From: CAWIJJ01 sp963836405
GTDB lineage: Bacteria; Acidobacteriota; Terriglobia; Bryobacterales; Bryobacteraceae
Assembly: GCA_963836405.1 (NCBI GenBank)
Contig: CAWIJL010000011.1
Location: 124,001 to 188,000, forward strand
Length of the DNA stretch: 64,000 nucleotides
Direction: 5' to 3'
The translations under genes were made by a program, and so were the position numbers. A model generated the notes under the pieces. That model was not told the origin of the DNA, searched no databases, and was given only the letters and a program-made list of their open reading frames with translations. Positions 1-12,855 of the stretch are shown here, piece by piece (position 1 is the stretch's first letter; each line of letters starts with the position of its first letter).

Positions 1-177
1 CTATTCACGCATCCTCCGCGCGCCAACCAGGAAGAGACAACTGTCGAGATCAGTATCGGGCGGCTGGAGATCCGCGGCGCTCAAACGACTCCCTCCGCAC
101 CGCCGCGAACTCCTCCCCGGCAGCCGGAAGTCTCTCTCAAGGAATATCTCAACCGAAATGCCGGGGGACGCTCATGA
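1..177 (+). CDS. C-terminal end of an unrecognised eCIS-operon protein (partial)
   Basis: Frame 1 is open from the window edge to TGA at 175-177. It encodes about 58 residues: a beta-like stretch (VEISIGRLEIRG), a Pro-rich linker, then SLKEYLNRNAGGRS. The gene overlaps the following cap-protein gene by ATGA, so it belongs to the same operon. From memory, small proteins ending in a similar IGR-x-E-x-R plus SL-x-x-YL pattern occur just before DUF4255/Pvc16 genes in other contractile injection loci. Its role is not known and the N terminus is outside the window. Confidence 0.6.
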   Translation, partial: LFTHPPRANQEETTVEISIGRLEIRGAQTTPSAPPRTPPRQPEVSLKEYLNRNAGGRS

Positions 178-1448
178 GCAATGCGCTGGCAGTCGCCACG
201 GTGACCACAGCGCTGGCGCAGATCGTGCGCACGGCGGCGCAATCGACGGTGGCCGGCTCCGACGTCCTGACCGAACGGCCCGACACGGTTGCGCTGACCA
301 ATCCGCGCGTCCGCCTCTTCCTGTACCACGTTCTCCCCAACTCAGCGCTACGCAACAACGATCTGCCGACCCGCACCGCAACCGGAATCGCCACAAAGCG
401 ACCGACGATAGCGCTCGACCTGCGCTACATGCTCGCGTTCTACGGAAACGAAGCGGCGCTGGAGCCGCAGCTCATGTTGGGCGCGGTGGTTCGCGACATG
501 CACGCGAAACCGGTACTCACCCGCGACATCATCCTCAACGCGATTGCCAGCCAGCCGTTTCTCACCACCTCCAATCTCGCGGATTCCATCGAGCAGGTGA
601 AGATTACGCCCCTGGCCATGGAGTTGGAGGAGCTATCCAAACTTTGGTCGGTGCTCTACCAGACACCGTACGCGCTCACGGTGGCGTACCAAGTGAGCGT
701 GCTGCTGATTGAAAGCGTCGATCCGGTTACGCCCGTGTTGCCTGTGCTGCGACGCGGCGATCAGGATCGCGGTGTGGAAACCGTGCTGGGCGCGTTCCCG
801 CTGCTCGATAGCATCCACGTGGGAGAGGTCGCGGACCTCATCGAAAGGCTCAAGCTGCCATCCTACCCGAGTGCTCGCATGGGGGCGATTCTGACGGTAC
901 GCGGACGCAACCTGAGCGGAGATACGGTAAAGCTGAGCTTCAGGCATTTCCTGCTGCCCACGCCGATAATCGTAACGATTCTTCCGGCGAACCGCACGGA
1001 CACACAAATAATTTTTGCGCTACCAAGCGGCGCCGCCGCCGATGCCGCGTGGCCGGCCGGAGTGTACAGCGTCGAGTTGACTCTTACCACGCCGGGGGGA
1101 GACCGCACCAGCAATCGGATTCCCTTGACGCTGGCGCCGCAAATCACAGGCATCACGCCCGCGAGCCCGATTGCGGGCTCCGGGACGGACCTTACGCTGA
1201 CGGTGACGTGCAGTCCGCAGGTGCGGCCGGAGCAACTTACGGAAGCTCTGTTCGCCGGCCGCGAAATTCCCGCGGAAGCGCATGCAGTGGCGATCGGGTC
1301 GGTCGATTTCATCGTGGTGAATGCACCGGCCGTAAACCAGGAATTGCTTCGCTTACGCGTGGACGGTGTGGATTCCCTACCGTTCGTGCTGTCCGGCACT
1401 CCGCCGCTGCCCAGCTTCGACACTGCACAGCAGGTGACGATCACATGA
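174..1448 (+). CDS. DUF4255 / Pvc16-like tail cap (terminator) protein with IPT/TIG-like domain
   Basis: 424 aa. Residues 1-190 resemble the Pvc16/Afp16 N-terminal domain (DUF4255): MSNALAVATVT start, a long alpha/beta stretch with LDLRYMLAFYG, then YQVSVLLIES, the usual end of this domain. In the family this protein caps the tube and sheath at the distal end of the particle. The segment after about residue 235 reads as an Ig-like/IPT-TIG fold (TVRGRNLSGDTVKLSF and ITGITPASPIAGSGTDLTLTV), so the gene is longer than a bare cap protein and may be surface-exposed. The ATG overlaps the previous stop, and the stop overlaps the ATPase start at 1445, which indicates translational coupling. Confidence 0.85.
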   Translation: MSNALAVATVTTALAQIVRTAAQSTVAGSDVLTERPDTVALTNPRVRLFLYHVLPNSALRNNDLPTRTATGIATKRPTIALDLRYMLAFYGNEAALEPQLMLGAVVRDMHAKPVLTRDIILNAIASQPFLTTSNLADSIEQVKITPLAMELEELSKLWSVLYQTPYALTVAYQVSVLLIESVDPVTPVLPVLRRGDQDRGVETVLGAFPLLDSIHVGEVADLIERLKLPSYPSARMGAILTVRGRNLSGDTVKLSFRHFLLPTPIIVTILPANRTDTQIIFALPSGAAADAAWPAGVYSVELTLTTPGGDRTSNRIPLTLAPQITGITPASPIAGSGTDLTLTVTCSPQVRPEQLTEALFAGREIPAEAHAVAIGSVDFIVVNAPAVNQELLRLRVDGVDSLPFVLSGTPPLPSFDTAQQVTIT

Positions 1449-3559
1449 TCCCGGCTGCCGAGCAATCCTGGTCGCAGCAGAACGATGCGTACTTGTCGGC
1501 GTCGCTCGAATGGCTGCGCCTGCGTCTGCAGCGGCTGGCGTCGAGGGACGCAGCTCCCGTAGTGTCGCGGGAAGAACCGGAGGAATGTCCGCCCCCACGG
1601 CCGCACTACAACTGGTTGGCGCAGTGGCTGTTCGGGTTGGAACCCGCATCCGCACCTGAGCCGAAGAAGAAGCGTAAGACCGAACCGCCACCCCCCGCGC
1701 CCGATTGGGACCAGGCGATCGCCGACGCAGACGCTCGGATGAAGAGAGCGGAGGCGATGGATCCGCCGCCGGCGCTGGTGATCCTGGCAAAACGATTCGG
1801 CCTGACACGGCTGGAGCGCGACATTCTGCTACTGTGTGCCGCGATCGATTTAGACAGCGGGATGAGCGCGCTGTGCGGCCGCGCGCAAGGCGATGCGGGG
1901 CGCGGGCCGACGTTCGCGCTGTGTCTCGCGCTGTTCGACGGCCCGGCATGGGATGTGATGTCCCCGGAGCGTCCGCTGCGTTTTTGGCGGCTGATCGAAA
2001 TCAGCCAGGGCAGTGCACAAGCGCTGACGGCAAGTGCGCTGCGAGCCGATGAACGCATCGTCAATTACGTCAAAGGTCTGAATTATGTGGATGACCGTCT
2101 GACGGCGTTGCTGACGCCGCTGGGGGGAGCGCCGGATGCGCTGCCGCCGTCGCAGGAATCGATTGCTTCGAACATTGTGACCGCCGGCAGAGGGTATTCG
2201 AATTCGCCGCCGGTAATCCACCTGATGGGCGAGGATGTCCACAGCAAGCAGTGGATCGCCCGGCGGGCGTGCCAGGCGTTGAACCTCTCCCTGATGAAGT
2301 TGGGTTCGGATCTGCTGCCTGCGAACCCGGCGGAAACGGAAAATCTGGCGCGGCTCTGGCAACGCGAATGCGCGCTGCTCCCACTGGCGCTCTACCTGGA
2401 GGCGCAGGATTCGGACAAGGAACTGCCGTCGCTCAATCGTTTTCTGACGCGCACTTCCGGTTTGGTATTTCTGGGAACTCGCGAGGCGCTCCCCGGACTG
2501 GCGCACGAAGCCTTGGGCTTCGACGTGGCCAAACCCTCGCGGCCCGAGCAGCATGACATGTGGGCCGCCATCCTGGGACAAGAGCGCGATGCGGAAGCCC
2601 TCGTCCTGGCGGCGCAATTCAACTTCAACATGGCGGATATCCAGCGAAATGCGCGCATGTCGCAAGGCGCGGATCGGACGCCGGATCGCGACCGGTTATG
2701 GAATCTGTGCCTGCTCTCCGCGCGCCCGCACCTGGATGCGCTGGCGCAGCGCATCGACGCCAAGGCAGATTGGGACGCGCTCGTGATCGCCGAGGCGGAA
2801 CGCGCGATGTTGATGCAGATTGCGTCGCAGGCGCGCAGCCGGTTGAAGGTGTACGACGATTGGGGCTTCGGCCGACGGATGAATCGCGGCATGGGTCTGA
2901 CAGCGCTATTCGCGGGCGAAAGCGGTACGGGTAAGACGATGGCGGCAGAGGTCATCGCCAACGAGCTGAGATTGAACTTACACCGCATCGATCTTTCGGG
3001 CGTGGTCAGCAAATACATCGGGGAGAGCGAGAAGAATCTGCGACGGGTGTTTGACGCGGCGGAGGACGGCGGCACGATACTCTTCTTCGATGAGGCGGAC
3101 GCTCTGTTCGGCAAGCGCAGCGAAGTCAAGGACAGTCACGATCGCTACGCCAACATCGAAGTGAACTACTTGCTGCAGCGCATGGAAGCGTTCAACGGCC
3201 TCGCGATCCTGGCCACAAACATGAAGAACGCGTTGGACCCCGCGTTCGTCCGGCGTCTGCGCTTCATCGTCAACTTCGCGTTTCCCGGCGCGGCGGAGCG
3301 CAAACGCATCTGGGAGAAAGCGCTACCGAAGGAAACTCCGTGCGAGAAGCTGGACTTCGACCGCCTGGCCCGCCTCAACCTGACCGGCGCCAGCATCCAC
3401 AGCATCGCGTTGAATGCAGCGTTTCTGGCGGCCGGAGCGGCGAAGAGCGTGAGTATGCGGCTGGTGATGGACGCCGCGCGCACGGAGTTCCGCAAACTGG
3501 ACAAACCGGTGAGCGATGCCGACTTCCAATTTGTGGAAGTGAAAGGGGCCGTGGCGTGA
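1445..3559 (+). CDS. eCIS AAA+ ATPase (Pvc15/Afp15-like)
   Basis: 704 aa. The reading frame is open further upstream, but the ATG at 1445 overlaps the cap stop (ATGA) and gives a sensible N terminus. The C-terminal third is a classical AAA+ module: Walker A GESGTGKT at about 491-498, Walker B ILFFDEAD at 545-552, sensor-1 ILATN near 588-592 and FVRRLRF near 601-607 as arginine-finger region. A degenerate nucleotide-binding-like region precedes it (about 250-400). In Afp/PVC clusters this ATPase is needed for particle assembly or cargo handling and is cytoplasmic. A lysine-rich patch and a Pro-rich linker lie near residues 70-87. The stop overlaps the next start (GTGA). Confidence 0.88.
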   Translation: MIPAAEQSWSQQNDAYLSASLEWLRLRLQRLASRDAAPVVSREEPEECPPPRPHYNWLAQWLFGLEPASAPEPKKKRKTEPPPPAPDWDQAIADADARMKRAEAMDPPPALVILAKRFGLTRLERDILLLCAAIDLDSGMSALCGRAQGDAGRGPTFALCLALFDGPAWDVMSPERPLRFWRLIEISQGSAQALTASALRADERIVNYVKGLNYVDDRLTALLTPLGGAPDALPPSQESIASNIVTAGRGYSNSPPVIHLMGEDVHSKQWIARRACQALNLSLMKLGSDLLPANPAETENLARLWQRECALLPLALYLEAQDSDKELPSLNRFLTRTSGLVFLGTREALPGLAHEALGFDVAKPSRPEQHDMWAAILGQERDAEALVLAAQFNFNMADIQRNARMSQGADRTPDRDRLWNLCLLSARPHLDALAQRIDAKADWDALVIAEAERAMLMQIASQARSRLKVYDDWGFGRRMNRGMGLTALFAGESGTGKTMAAEVIANELRLNLHRIDLSGVVSKYIGESEKNLRRVFDAAEDGGTILFFDEADALFGKRSEVKDSHDRYANIEVNYLLQRMEAFNGLAILATNMKNALDPAFVRRLRFIVNFAFPGAAERKRIWEKALPKETPCEKLDFDRLARLNLTGASIHSIALNAAFLAAGAAKSVSMRLVMDAARTEFRKLDKPVSDADFQFVEVKGAVA

Positions 3560-3804
3560 AGGTCCGTTTGCGAATCGATTCGGTATCGCTGGAGGGACTG
3601 GGCCTGGGTGCGCACCAGGAGCCCGCACTACGCGCGGCGCTGGAGGCGGAGCTGGCGGCGCGCTTCGGCCGCGAAGAAGAGTTCGGATCCAGTTCTACCA
3701 GGCGCGTAACCGTTCTTGCGCCGGAGTTGGGAGCGGGTGCCGAGTTGTTGGGCAGGCAGATCGGCCGCGCGCTTCACGGGAGCGTACCACGCCATGCTGA
3801 GTAA
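3556..3804 (+). CDS. Small unrecognised eCIS-operon protein
   Basis: 82 aa from GTG at 3556, chosen because it overlaps the ATPase stop as GTGA and gives MKVRLRIDSVSLEGLGLG. It is a short alpha/beta protein: a basic beta strand, then an Ala/Glu-rich helix (ALRAALEAELAARFGREEE). Its 3' end overlaps the next gene by 11 bases. Similar small ORFs sit between the ATPase and adaptor genes in related contractile injection loci, but no function is assigned. Confidence 0.65.
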   Translation: MKVRLRIDSVSLEGLGLGAHQEPALRAALEAELAARFGREEEFGSSSTRRVTVLAPELGAGAELLGRQIGRALHGSVPRHAE

Positions 3805-4438
3805 TTCGCCGATCGTTCTGAAGGGTGGCCTGGTGCTGCTCGATGCCACCACCGGCACCGTGGTACGCATTATTCCACTGCAGTACAACCCGGAATCGGT
3901 GTCGCGCACGTTCCAGATTCAATCGGTGGGAGGCGACCACCCGGACCGCTCAGAGATGTTCCGCCTCAAAGGGCCTGCCGTGGAGACTATCAAGCTGGAA
4001 GCGGTAATGGACGCCGCGGACCAGTTGGAAGTAGTCAATACTACCGTCGCCGAAGTGGGGCTGAACGCGCACCTTGCGTCGCTGGAGCTGATGATTCACC
4101 CCACCAGCGCGCAACTCGACAACAACAACTCCCTCGCCGGCGCCGGCACGCTGGAGATTTTGCCGATGGAGGCGCCGCTCATCGTATTTGTGTGGAGCAA
4201 GTTCCGCGTAACTCCGGTCCGTCTCACCGAATTCAGTATTACGGAGCAGGCATTCGACCCCAACTTAAACCCGATCAACGCTAAGGTCAGCTTGGGGATG
4301 CGTGTGCTCAACGTGAATGACGTGGGCTTCGATAACAAGGCCGGCCGGCTGTTCATGACTTACTTACGCACCAAGGAACAACTCTCCCAGCTTGCGGCGG
4401 GAGGCACGTTCGCCGCGCTGGGCATTACGGGAATTTGA
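3794..4438 (+). CDS. CIS tube-protein-type N-terminal domain protein (adaptor at tube/baseplate)
   Basis: 214 aa from ATG at 3794. The frame is open upstream, but this start places the conserved N terminus LSNSPIVLKGGLVLLD correctly. The motif PLQYNPESVSRTFQIQ with the following GPAVETIKLEAVMDA matches the pattern of the contractile-injection tube-protein N-terminal domain found on gp53/LysM-type tail-tube initiators. It precedes a LysM-like gene, the same split arrangement seen in many environmental eCIS loci. It is expected to join the inner tube to the hub. Assignment is by motif memory; the exact subunit is not certain. Confidence 0.65.
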   Translation: MLSNSPIVLKGGLVLLDATTGTVVRIIPLQYNPESVSRTFQIQSVGGDHPDRSEMFRLKGPAVETIKLEAVMDAADQLEVVNTTVAEVGLNAHLASLELMIHPTSAQLDNNNSLAGAGTLEILPMEAPLIVFVWSKFRVTPVRLTEFSITEQAFDPNLNPINAKVSLGMRVLNVNDVGFDNKAGRLFMTYLRTKEQLSQLAAGGTFAALGITGI

Positions 4439-4449
4439 GGGGAACGAGC

Positions 4450-4818
4450 ATGGATGCTAACGATGCTTTGAAGAGTCTGCTTGGCCCACCGGCCCTGACT
4501 GTCAGCCTGTTTTCGCCGACCAGCCGCTATTACGGAATCGATACGGCGGTTTACCAGCCCACGGGCAGCCAGCCGATTAAGTATGTGCTTCGCCGGTTCC
4601 TGCCGCAGCCTGAGCTGCTCGCCCAAATTCGCGAACACACGGTTCAGGATCCCGACCGGCTGGACAACCTCGCGGCCCTCTATCTGGCCGATCCCGAAGC
4701 CTTCTGGCGCATCGCCGACGCGAATCGCGCGATGCGTCCCGAAGCGTTAACAGAGCGTCCCGGAGCCCGATTGCGCATCACGCTGCCGCCGGGGATTCCG
4801 GCGCCGGAGCCATTGTAG
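4450..4818 (+). CDS. LysM-like tail adaptor protein
   Basis: 122 aa from ATG at 4450, preceded by GAGGGG eight bases upstream. An in-frame TTG at 4435 overlaps the previous stop but has no clear ribosome site. The pattern DRLDNLAALYLADPEAFWRIADANRAMRPEALTERPGARLRITLP is a LysM-type fold as used by phage gpX and eCIS tube-end proteins. It follows the tube-type adaptor and precedes the hub gene by four bases, consistent with a structural role at the base of the tube. Confidence 0.72.
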   Translation: MDANDALKSLLGPPALTVSLFSPTSRYYGIDTAVYQPTGSQPIKYVLRRFLPQPELLAQIREHTVQDPDRLDNLAALYLADPEAFWRIADANRAMRPEALTERPGARLRITLPPGIPAPEPL

Positions 4819-4822
4819 GCCT

Positions 4823-5953
4823 ATGGTAAGCGGAGTCAATCTGACGCTGATGATCGGTCCGGGAGTCCCGATACCGGTGCCGCGCGCCGTGCTCGACGGG
4901 CTGGTCAGCGTTCAGGTGACTTCGGCGTCGGGCGAGACGCAGAGCGGATTTGAGTTGCAGTTCTCGCTGAGTTCGCGCTCGCCCTTGCAGACCCTGCTGT
5001 TGCTGGCAGGCGGAGCGCTGCCGCCGATTCTGCGCTGCATCATCGTCGCCACGTTCAACGGCATGCCGAATGTGCTGATGGATGGAGTGATCCTGGAGAA
5101 CCAACTCGCGCCGGGAAGCAACGGCGCGCCCTCCACGCTGACGCTGCGCGGCAAAGATCTCAGCGCCGTGATGGACGTGATCGACTTCACCGGCATACCG
5201 TATCCGGCCATGCCGGTGTTTGCGCGCGTGCTGGCGATCGTCGCCAAGTACGCAGTGCTCGGTATGATTCCCGTTGTGATTCCACCGCTGGTAACGGATC
5301 TTCCGATTCCCACGGAGTCGATCCCGCGCCATCAGGGCAAGGACCTGGGCTACATACGTACGCTGGCCCGCGAAGCGGGGTATGTGTTCTACGTCGATCC
5401 CGGCCCACTGCCCGGAACCAGCACGGCGTATTGGGGACCGGAAATCAAGGTGGGCGTCCCGCAGCCCGCGCTCAACATCGATATGGACGCGCACACCAAC
5501 GTCGACGCGCTGAGTTTCCGCTTCGACAAAGAGCGCAAGAAAATGCCCGTGATCTTCATCCTGGAAGAGAAGACCGGAGTGCCGATCCCGATTCCCATCC
5601 CGGACGTCAGCCCGCTCAATCCTCCGCTGGGACTGATTCCGCCGCTGCCGCCCAAGATAGAGCCGTTGAAAGAGACCGTCCGCATGAATCCGCTGCAGGC
5701 GGTGATGTATGGGCTGGCCGAGGCGTCGCGCAGCTCCGATTGCGTGTTCGGGCACGGAACGCTGGACGTGTTGCGCTATGGCAGGATCCTGAAGGCGCGC
5801 AGCCTGGTGGGAGTGCGCGGCGCCGGAATGGCGTTCGACGGACTGTACTTCGTTTCCAGCGTGACCCACAAGATGAAGCGCGGCGAATACAAGCAGGAGT
5901 TCGAGCTCGCGCGCAACGGCCTCATCTCGACGATCCCCAAGGTACCTGTATGA
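4823..5953 (+). CDS. Phage late control D-like baseplate hub protein
   Basis: 376 aa. The order of beta-rich segments (FELQFSLSSRSPLQTLLLL, LTLRGKDLSAVMD, then YIRTLAREAGYVFYVDPG) fits the gpD/gp27-like hub family. In phage tails this trimer forms the central hub that carries the spike. The C terminus has a typical hub ending, with GMAFDGLYFVSSVTHKMKRGEYKQ followed by FELARNG. The stop overlaps the next ATG (ATGA at 5950). Confidence 0.82.
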   Translation: MVSGVNLTLMIGPGVPIPVPRAVLDGLVSVQVTSASGETQSGFELQFSLSSRSPLQTLLLLAGGALPPILRCIIVATFNGMPNVLMDGVILENQLAPGSNGAPSTLTLRGKDLSAVMDVIDFTGIPYPAMPVFARVLAIVAKYAVLGMIPVVIPPLVTDLPIPTESIPRHQGKDLGYIRTLAREAGYVFYVDPGPLPGTSTAYWGPEIKVGVPQPALNIDMDAHTNVDALSFRFDKERKKMPVIFILEEKTGVPIPIPIPDVSPLNPPLGLIPPLPPKIEPLKETVRMNPLQAVMYGLAEASRSSDCVFGHGTLDVLRYGRILKARSLVGVRGAGMAFDGLYFVSSVTHKMKRGEYKQEFELARNGLISTIPKVPV

Positions 5954-6471
5954 GCGAAAAATATTACGGCAAATATCGCGGCACCGTGATCAACAATATC
6001 GATCCCGAACAGCGGGCGCGCATCATGGCGATTGTTCCCGCCACAGGGACCCTGGTGCCTTCGAGTTGGGCTTTGCCGTGCCTGCCCGTAGCCGGAAAGC
6101 TGGAGGGCATCTTCGCGATTCCGCAGATCGGCGCGACGGTGTGGATCGAGTTTGAAGGCGGCGATCTCGACAAGCCGGTCTGGACGGGGGGCTTTTGGGG
6201 ACTGACGGCGGAAGTGCCGGCGATGGCCTTGATTCCGCCCGCGATTCCACCGGGGCAGAACATCGCGATCCAAAGCACCGGCCAGAACATGGTCCTGGTC
6301 AGCGATTCGGCCCCGACTCCGGTGACCGGCGGCATTGTTTTGAAGAGCACCACGGGGGCCATGATCGTGGTCAACGATAGCGGAATCTACATCAACAACG
6401 GAAAAGGCGCGTCGATCATGATGGTGGGCCCCACCATTACCATCAACAACGGCGCGCTGACGGTGATTTGA
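5950..6471 (+). CDS. gpV/gp5-like OB-fold baseplate spike protein
   Basis: 173 aa from ATG at 5950, which overlaps the hub stop; the longer upstream reading of this frame is antisense-like and was rejected. The N terminus MSEKYYGKYRGTVINNIDPE and the sequence GKLEGIFAIPQIGATVWIEFEGGD are characteristic of the gp5/gpV OB-fold domain that seats on the hub. The C-terminal part is a short beta-helix-like run rich in Ile, Asn and Gly (GIYINNGKGASIMM and TITINNGALTVI). Together with the next PAAR-like protein it should make the puncturing tip. Confidence 0.82.
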   Translation: MSEKYYGKYRGTVINNIDPEQRARIMAIVPATGTLVPSSWALPCLPVAGKLEGIFAIPQIGATVWIEFEGGDLDKPVWTGGFWGLTAEVPAMALIPPAIPPGQNIAIQSTGQNMVLVSDSAPTPVTGGIVLKSTTGAMIVVNDSGIYINNGKGASIMMVGPTITINNGALTVI

Positions 6472-6472
6472 G

Positions 6473-6796
6473 ATGCCTGGATTCCTGGTACACGTGGGCG
6501 CTCAAGTATTGTGCGCGCATGGCGGGCAGGCACAGCCCACCGCGCCGAATCCGCGCGTGCTGGTGAGCGGCCAGCCGACCACGCTGATTACGGCGCCGTA
6601 CGTGGTGGCCGGTTGTGCGATGCCGCCTCCGCCGGCGGGGAATGGTCCGTGCGTGACGGCGCAGTGGCTGGTGGGTACGGTGCGCGTGATGTCGAACGGG
6701 CAGCCGCTGGTGGTGCAGAGCAGTCAGGCGATCTGCGTACCCACCGGGACGCCGCTGATGATTGTGATGACGCAGACGCGTGTCAGTGCGCTGTAA
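6473..6796 (+). CDS. PAAR-like spike-tip protein
   Basis: 107 aa, starting two bases after the spike gene. It has the short beta-hairpin layout of PAAR-like tip proteins. It starts MPGFLVHVGAQVLCAHGG and contains His and Cys candidates for metal binding (VLCAHGG, GCAMPPP, GPCVTA, AICVPTG). PAAR proteins bind a metal and sharpen the spike. Neighbouring hub, spike and wedge genes support this role. Confidence 0.75.
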   Translation: MPGFLVHVGAQVLCAHGGQAQPTAPNPRVLVSGQPTTLITAPYVVAGCAMPPPPAGNGPCVTAQWLVGTVRVMSNGQPLVVQSSQAICVPTGTPLMIVMTQTRVSAL

Positions 6797-6812
6797 GTGA
6801 GCGAGGCAAGCG

Positions 6813-7172
6813 ATGAATATCGACTATCCATTTCACTTCGACCATATGGGCCGGACCGCCGTCACCAGCGACGAGGATCACATCCGCGACATGATCGAGC
6901 AGTTTCTTTTCACGGAGGCCGGGGAGCGTGTGAATCGTCCGGATTTCGGCAGCGGCGTGATGCAACTGGTCTTCGCCGCCAACAGTGCGACGCTGGCCGC
7001 GACGCTGCAGTTCACCATGAACTCCGGGTTGCAGCAATGGATGGGGGATTTGATTGAAGTGCAGTCGCTCGAAGTGCTGTCCGAGGACTCCACTCTGCGG
7101 GTGAACCTGACGTACCAGATCCGGCAGACCAAAGAAACCCGCACCGAAACGTTTACCCGGAGGGTGGCATGA
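6813..7172 (+). CDS. GPW/gp25-like baseplate wedge protein
   Basis: 119 aa. Residues TDEDHIRDMIEQFLFTEAGER-like (here SDEDHIRDMIEQFLFTEAGE) and RPDFGSGVMQLVFAAN carry the gp25 family signature (EQ-x-LFT-x-GER and RPDFG). gp25 initiates sheath polymerisation from the baseplate wedge. The RBS is AGCGAGGCAAGCG just before the ATG. The stop overlaps the next ATG (ATGA at 7169). Confidence 0.88.
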   Translation: MNIDYPFHFDHMGRTAVTSDEDHIRDMIEQFLFTEAGERVNRPDFGSGVMQLVFAANSATLAATLQFTMNSGLQQWMGDLIEVQSLEVLSEDSTLRVNLTYQIRQTKETRTETFTRRVA

Positions 7173-9852
7173 GTCGGATGGTCTGCACCAACGATACGCG
7201 CCGCGAAGAGGTGCGGGTTCAAGAGGCGCTCTACGGGCTGGACTATCTCGAAGTCGGCGACGAGGCGATCCCGCATCTGACCGTGTACTTCCTGGGGCGC
7301 GCGCCGGAACTGGGACCAAAGGACCTGGTGATCGAAGGCGGCAGCCGCATTCGCGATATCGGTGTGCTCGGCGTCCAGATCACCAGATCGGACGTACCCG
7401 AGTTCGACGATTTCATGGAGATCGAAGTCGATAAAACCGGCGATTTCTCCGACTACACGCTGCGTGTGGTGGGACATGATGCCACCGGCAAGGCAGTGCC
7501 GCCGGCGAATTTCGATCCTCGCTTCAGTTCGGTGGTCTTCAATTTCAAGATCGATTGCGCCAGGGATTTCGATTGTAAAAAGGAAGATAAGTGCGTCGAG
7601 CCCGCGGCCACTCCGCCGGAGATCAACTACCTGGCCAAGGACTACCAAAGCTTCCGCCAGGTTATCTACGACCGCCTGTCCTTGCTGATGCCGCAGTGGA
7701 AAGAGCGCCACGTTCCGGACCTGGGAGTCGCGTTAGTCGAAGCGATGGCGTACACCGGCGACTATCTCAGTTACTATCAGGACGCCGTGGGCACGGAGGC
7801 GTACCTCGATACGGCGCGATTGCGCATCTCCGTACGCCGGCACACGCGGCTGGTGGACTACCGCATGCACGAAGGCTGTAACGCGCGCGCATGGGTGACG
7901 ATCGCGGTGAACGGCGATCCCAAGCTGGACCTCAGCGACATCTACGTCATCACCAACGCCCACGAGGCGGTGGCTCCCGTCGGCAGCATCACTACCGAGC
8001 AGAATCTCTTGAACAATACGGAGCAACTGCCGCCGGGCGCATACCAGACCTTCGAGCCGCTGGTGAAGAAGAGCGTGCAATTTCACGAGGCGCACAACGA
8101 GATTCACTTTTACACGTGGGAAGAAGCGGGGTGCTGTCTCCCGGCAGGCTCGACGTCAGCCACGCTCGTCGCGAGCGGTGCGGCGGAGTTGCAGCTTGAA
8201 GCGGGAGACGTGCTGATCTTTGAAGAAGTGCTCGGACCGATCACCGGCAATCCGGCGGACGCGGACCCGGGTCGTCGTTGTGCGGTGCGGCTGACGCGTG
8301 TCACGCCGTCGACGGATCCGCTGAAGAATGTCAAAGTGGTCGAGGTGGAGTGGCGGTACGAAGACGCACTGCCCTTCCCGCTGTGCCTCTCCGCATTGCT
8401 GCCGGCGCCCGAATGCCGTATGCTCGGCGATATCAGCGTGGCGCGCGGCAACGCGATCCTGGTGGATCACGGGGCTTCCATCGCCGAAGATACGCCGCCG
8501 GTGCCCGCCGGCGAGACCACTCAGGATTGCGGATGTAATCTGTTGCCGGGCGAAGTTTCCAGCGTGGCGGGAAGGTTTGGACCCATTCTGCAATGGCGTC
8601 CGCTCACGTTTGGACTTTCGTACGACGCGCACGCCCCGGCATCCACCGCGTTGCAGCGCGATCCGCGCGACGCCCATCCCGACATCAGTCTGGCCTCTAT
8701 CCCCGGCGGGCCGGATGGCGACGGGCCGCTGTTCGACTACGGCGATATCGCGAATCCCGTCGCGTTGCTATCGCGGATCACGGCCGTTCCGCCGGATCGG
8801 AATGCGACGGTGCTGCTCTCGATGCTGGCGCCGGGCACGCGCCAACTGATTACAGCAAACAAAACCTCCGCTCCACCTCCGCAGGCACTCCTCGATGCGC
8901 TGACCCAGGACCTGAAAGCACTGCTGAAATCCTGGACGCCCTCGCCGGATCTGTTGCAGGCCTCGGGCAGCGACAACCTTTTCGTCGTTGAAATGGACAA
9001 CGAGACGTATGCGCACCTGCGATTCGGCAACGGCGATCTGGGCGCCAGTCCCGCGCCGGGAACTGTCTTTCACGCAAAGTACAGGACGGGCAATGGTCCC
9101 GCGGGCAATGGCGGCGCGGATTCGCTTACTACGCTGGTCACGCGGACCATCAGCTTGTCGGGTGCGGTCAAGAGTGTGCGCAATCCGATGGCTGCGGCGG
9201 GAGGAATCGCGCCGCAGCCACTCGACGAAATCAAGCTCCTCGCGCCGCACGAGTTTCGCACCGACCTGCGGAGGGCCATCATCGCCGACGATTACGCCGC
9301 GATCGCGTTGCGAGATTTTGCGGGGAAACTGCAAAACGCCGCGGCTACGCTGCGGTGGACCGGCTGCGGTGCGGAGATTTTGGTGGTGGTCGATCCAAAG
9401 GGTAAGGAAGCGCCCGATCAATCGCTGCTGAAGGCCATTACCAGGCATCTTGAGCAGTATCGGCGCATAGGTCACGAGCTGATCGTAAAGCCGGCGATAC
9501 GCGTACCGGTGGAGATTCGGATACGTCTCTGCGTGCTGCCGCATTACCGGCCCGACGCCGTGCGGCGCAGCGTGCTGGAGCTTTTCAGCAACTGCCTGAT
9601 GGCGAATGGGCGTCCGGGCTTTTTCCATCCCGACAATCTGACCTTCGGCCAGGGAATCTATCTCAGCCGCGCGATCGCGCTGGCGCAATCGGCAGCGGGC
9701 GTGCAGAGCGTGAACGTGAAGGTCTTCCAACGGTATCTGCTGCCCGCCACCAGCGGGCTCGACTCCGGGGTACTGAAGCTCGGAGCGCTGGAGATCGCGC
9801 AGGCGGATAACGATCCGAATTATCCGGAGCACGGGATTGTGGAGGTTACGGT

Positions 9853-9856
<4 letters not shown>
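7169..9856 (+). CDS. Putative baseplate assembly protein, baseplate J-like (first copy)
   Basis: 895 aa. The region around INYLAKDYQSFRQVIYDRLSLL followed by VALVEAMAYTGDYLSYYQDAVG is the hallmark of baseplate-J/gp6-like proteins of environmental eCIS (KDY-x-SFR and YQD motifs). The C-terminal half contains a typical gp6 wedge domain (RVPVEIRIRLCVLPHYRPDAV). Such proteins form the ring linking hub and wedges. The gene overlaps its neighbours on both sides by 4 bases. Confidence 0.85.
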
Positions 9857-12851
<2,995 letters not shown>

Positions 12852-12855
<4 letters not shown>
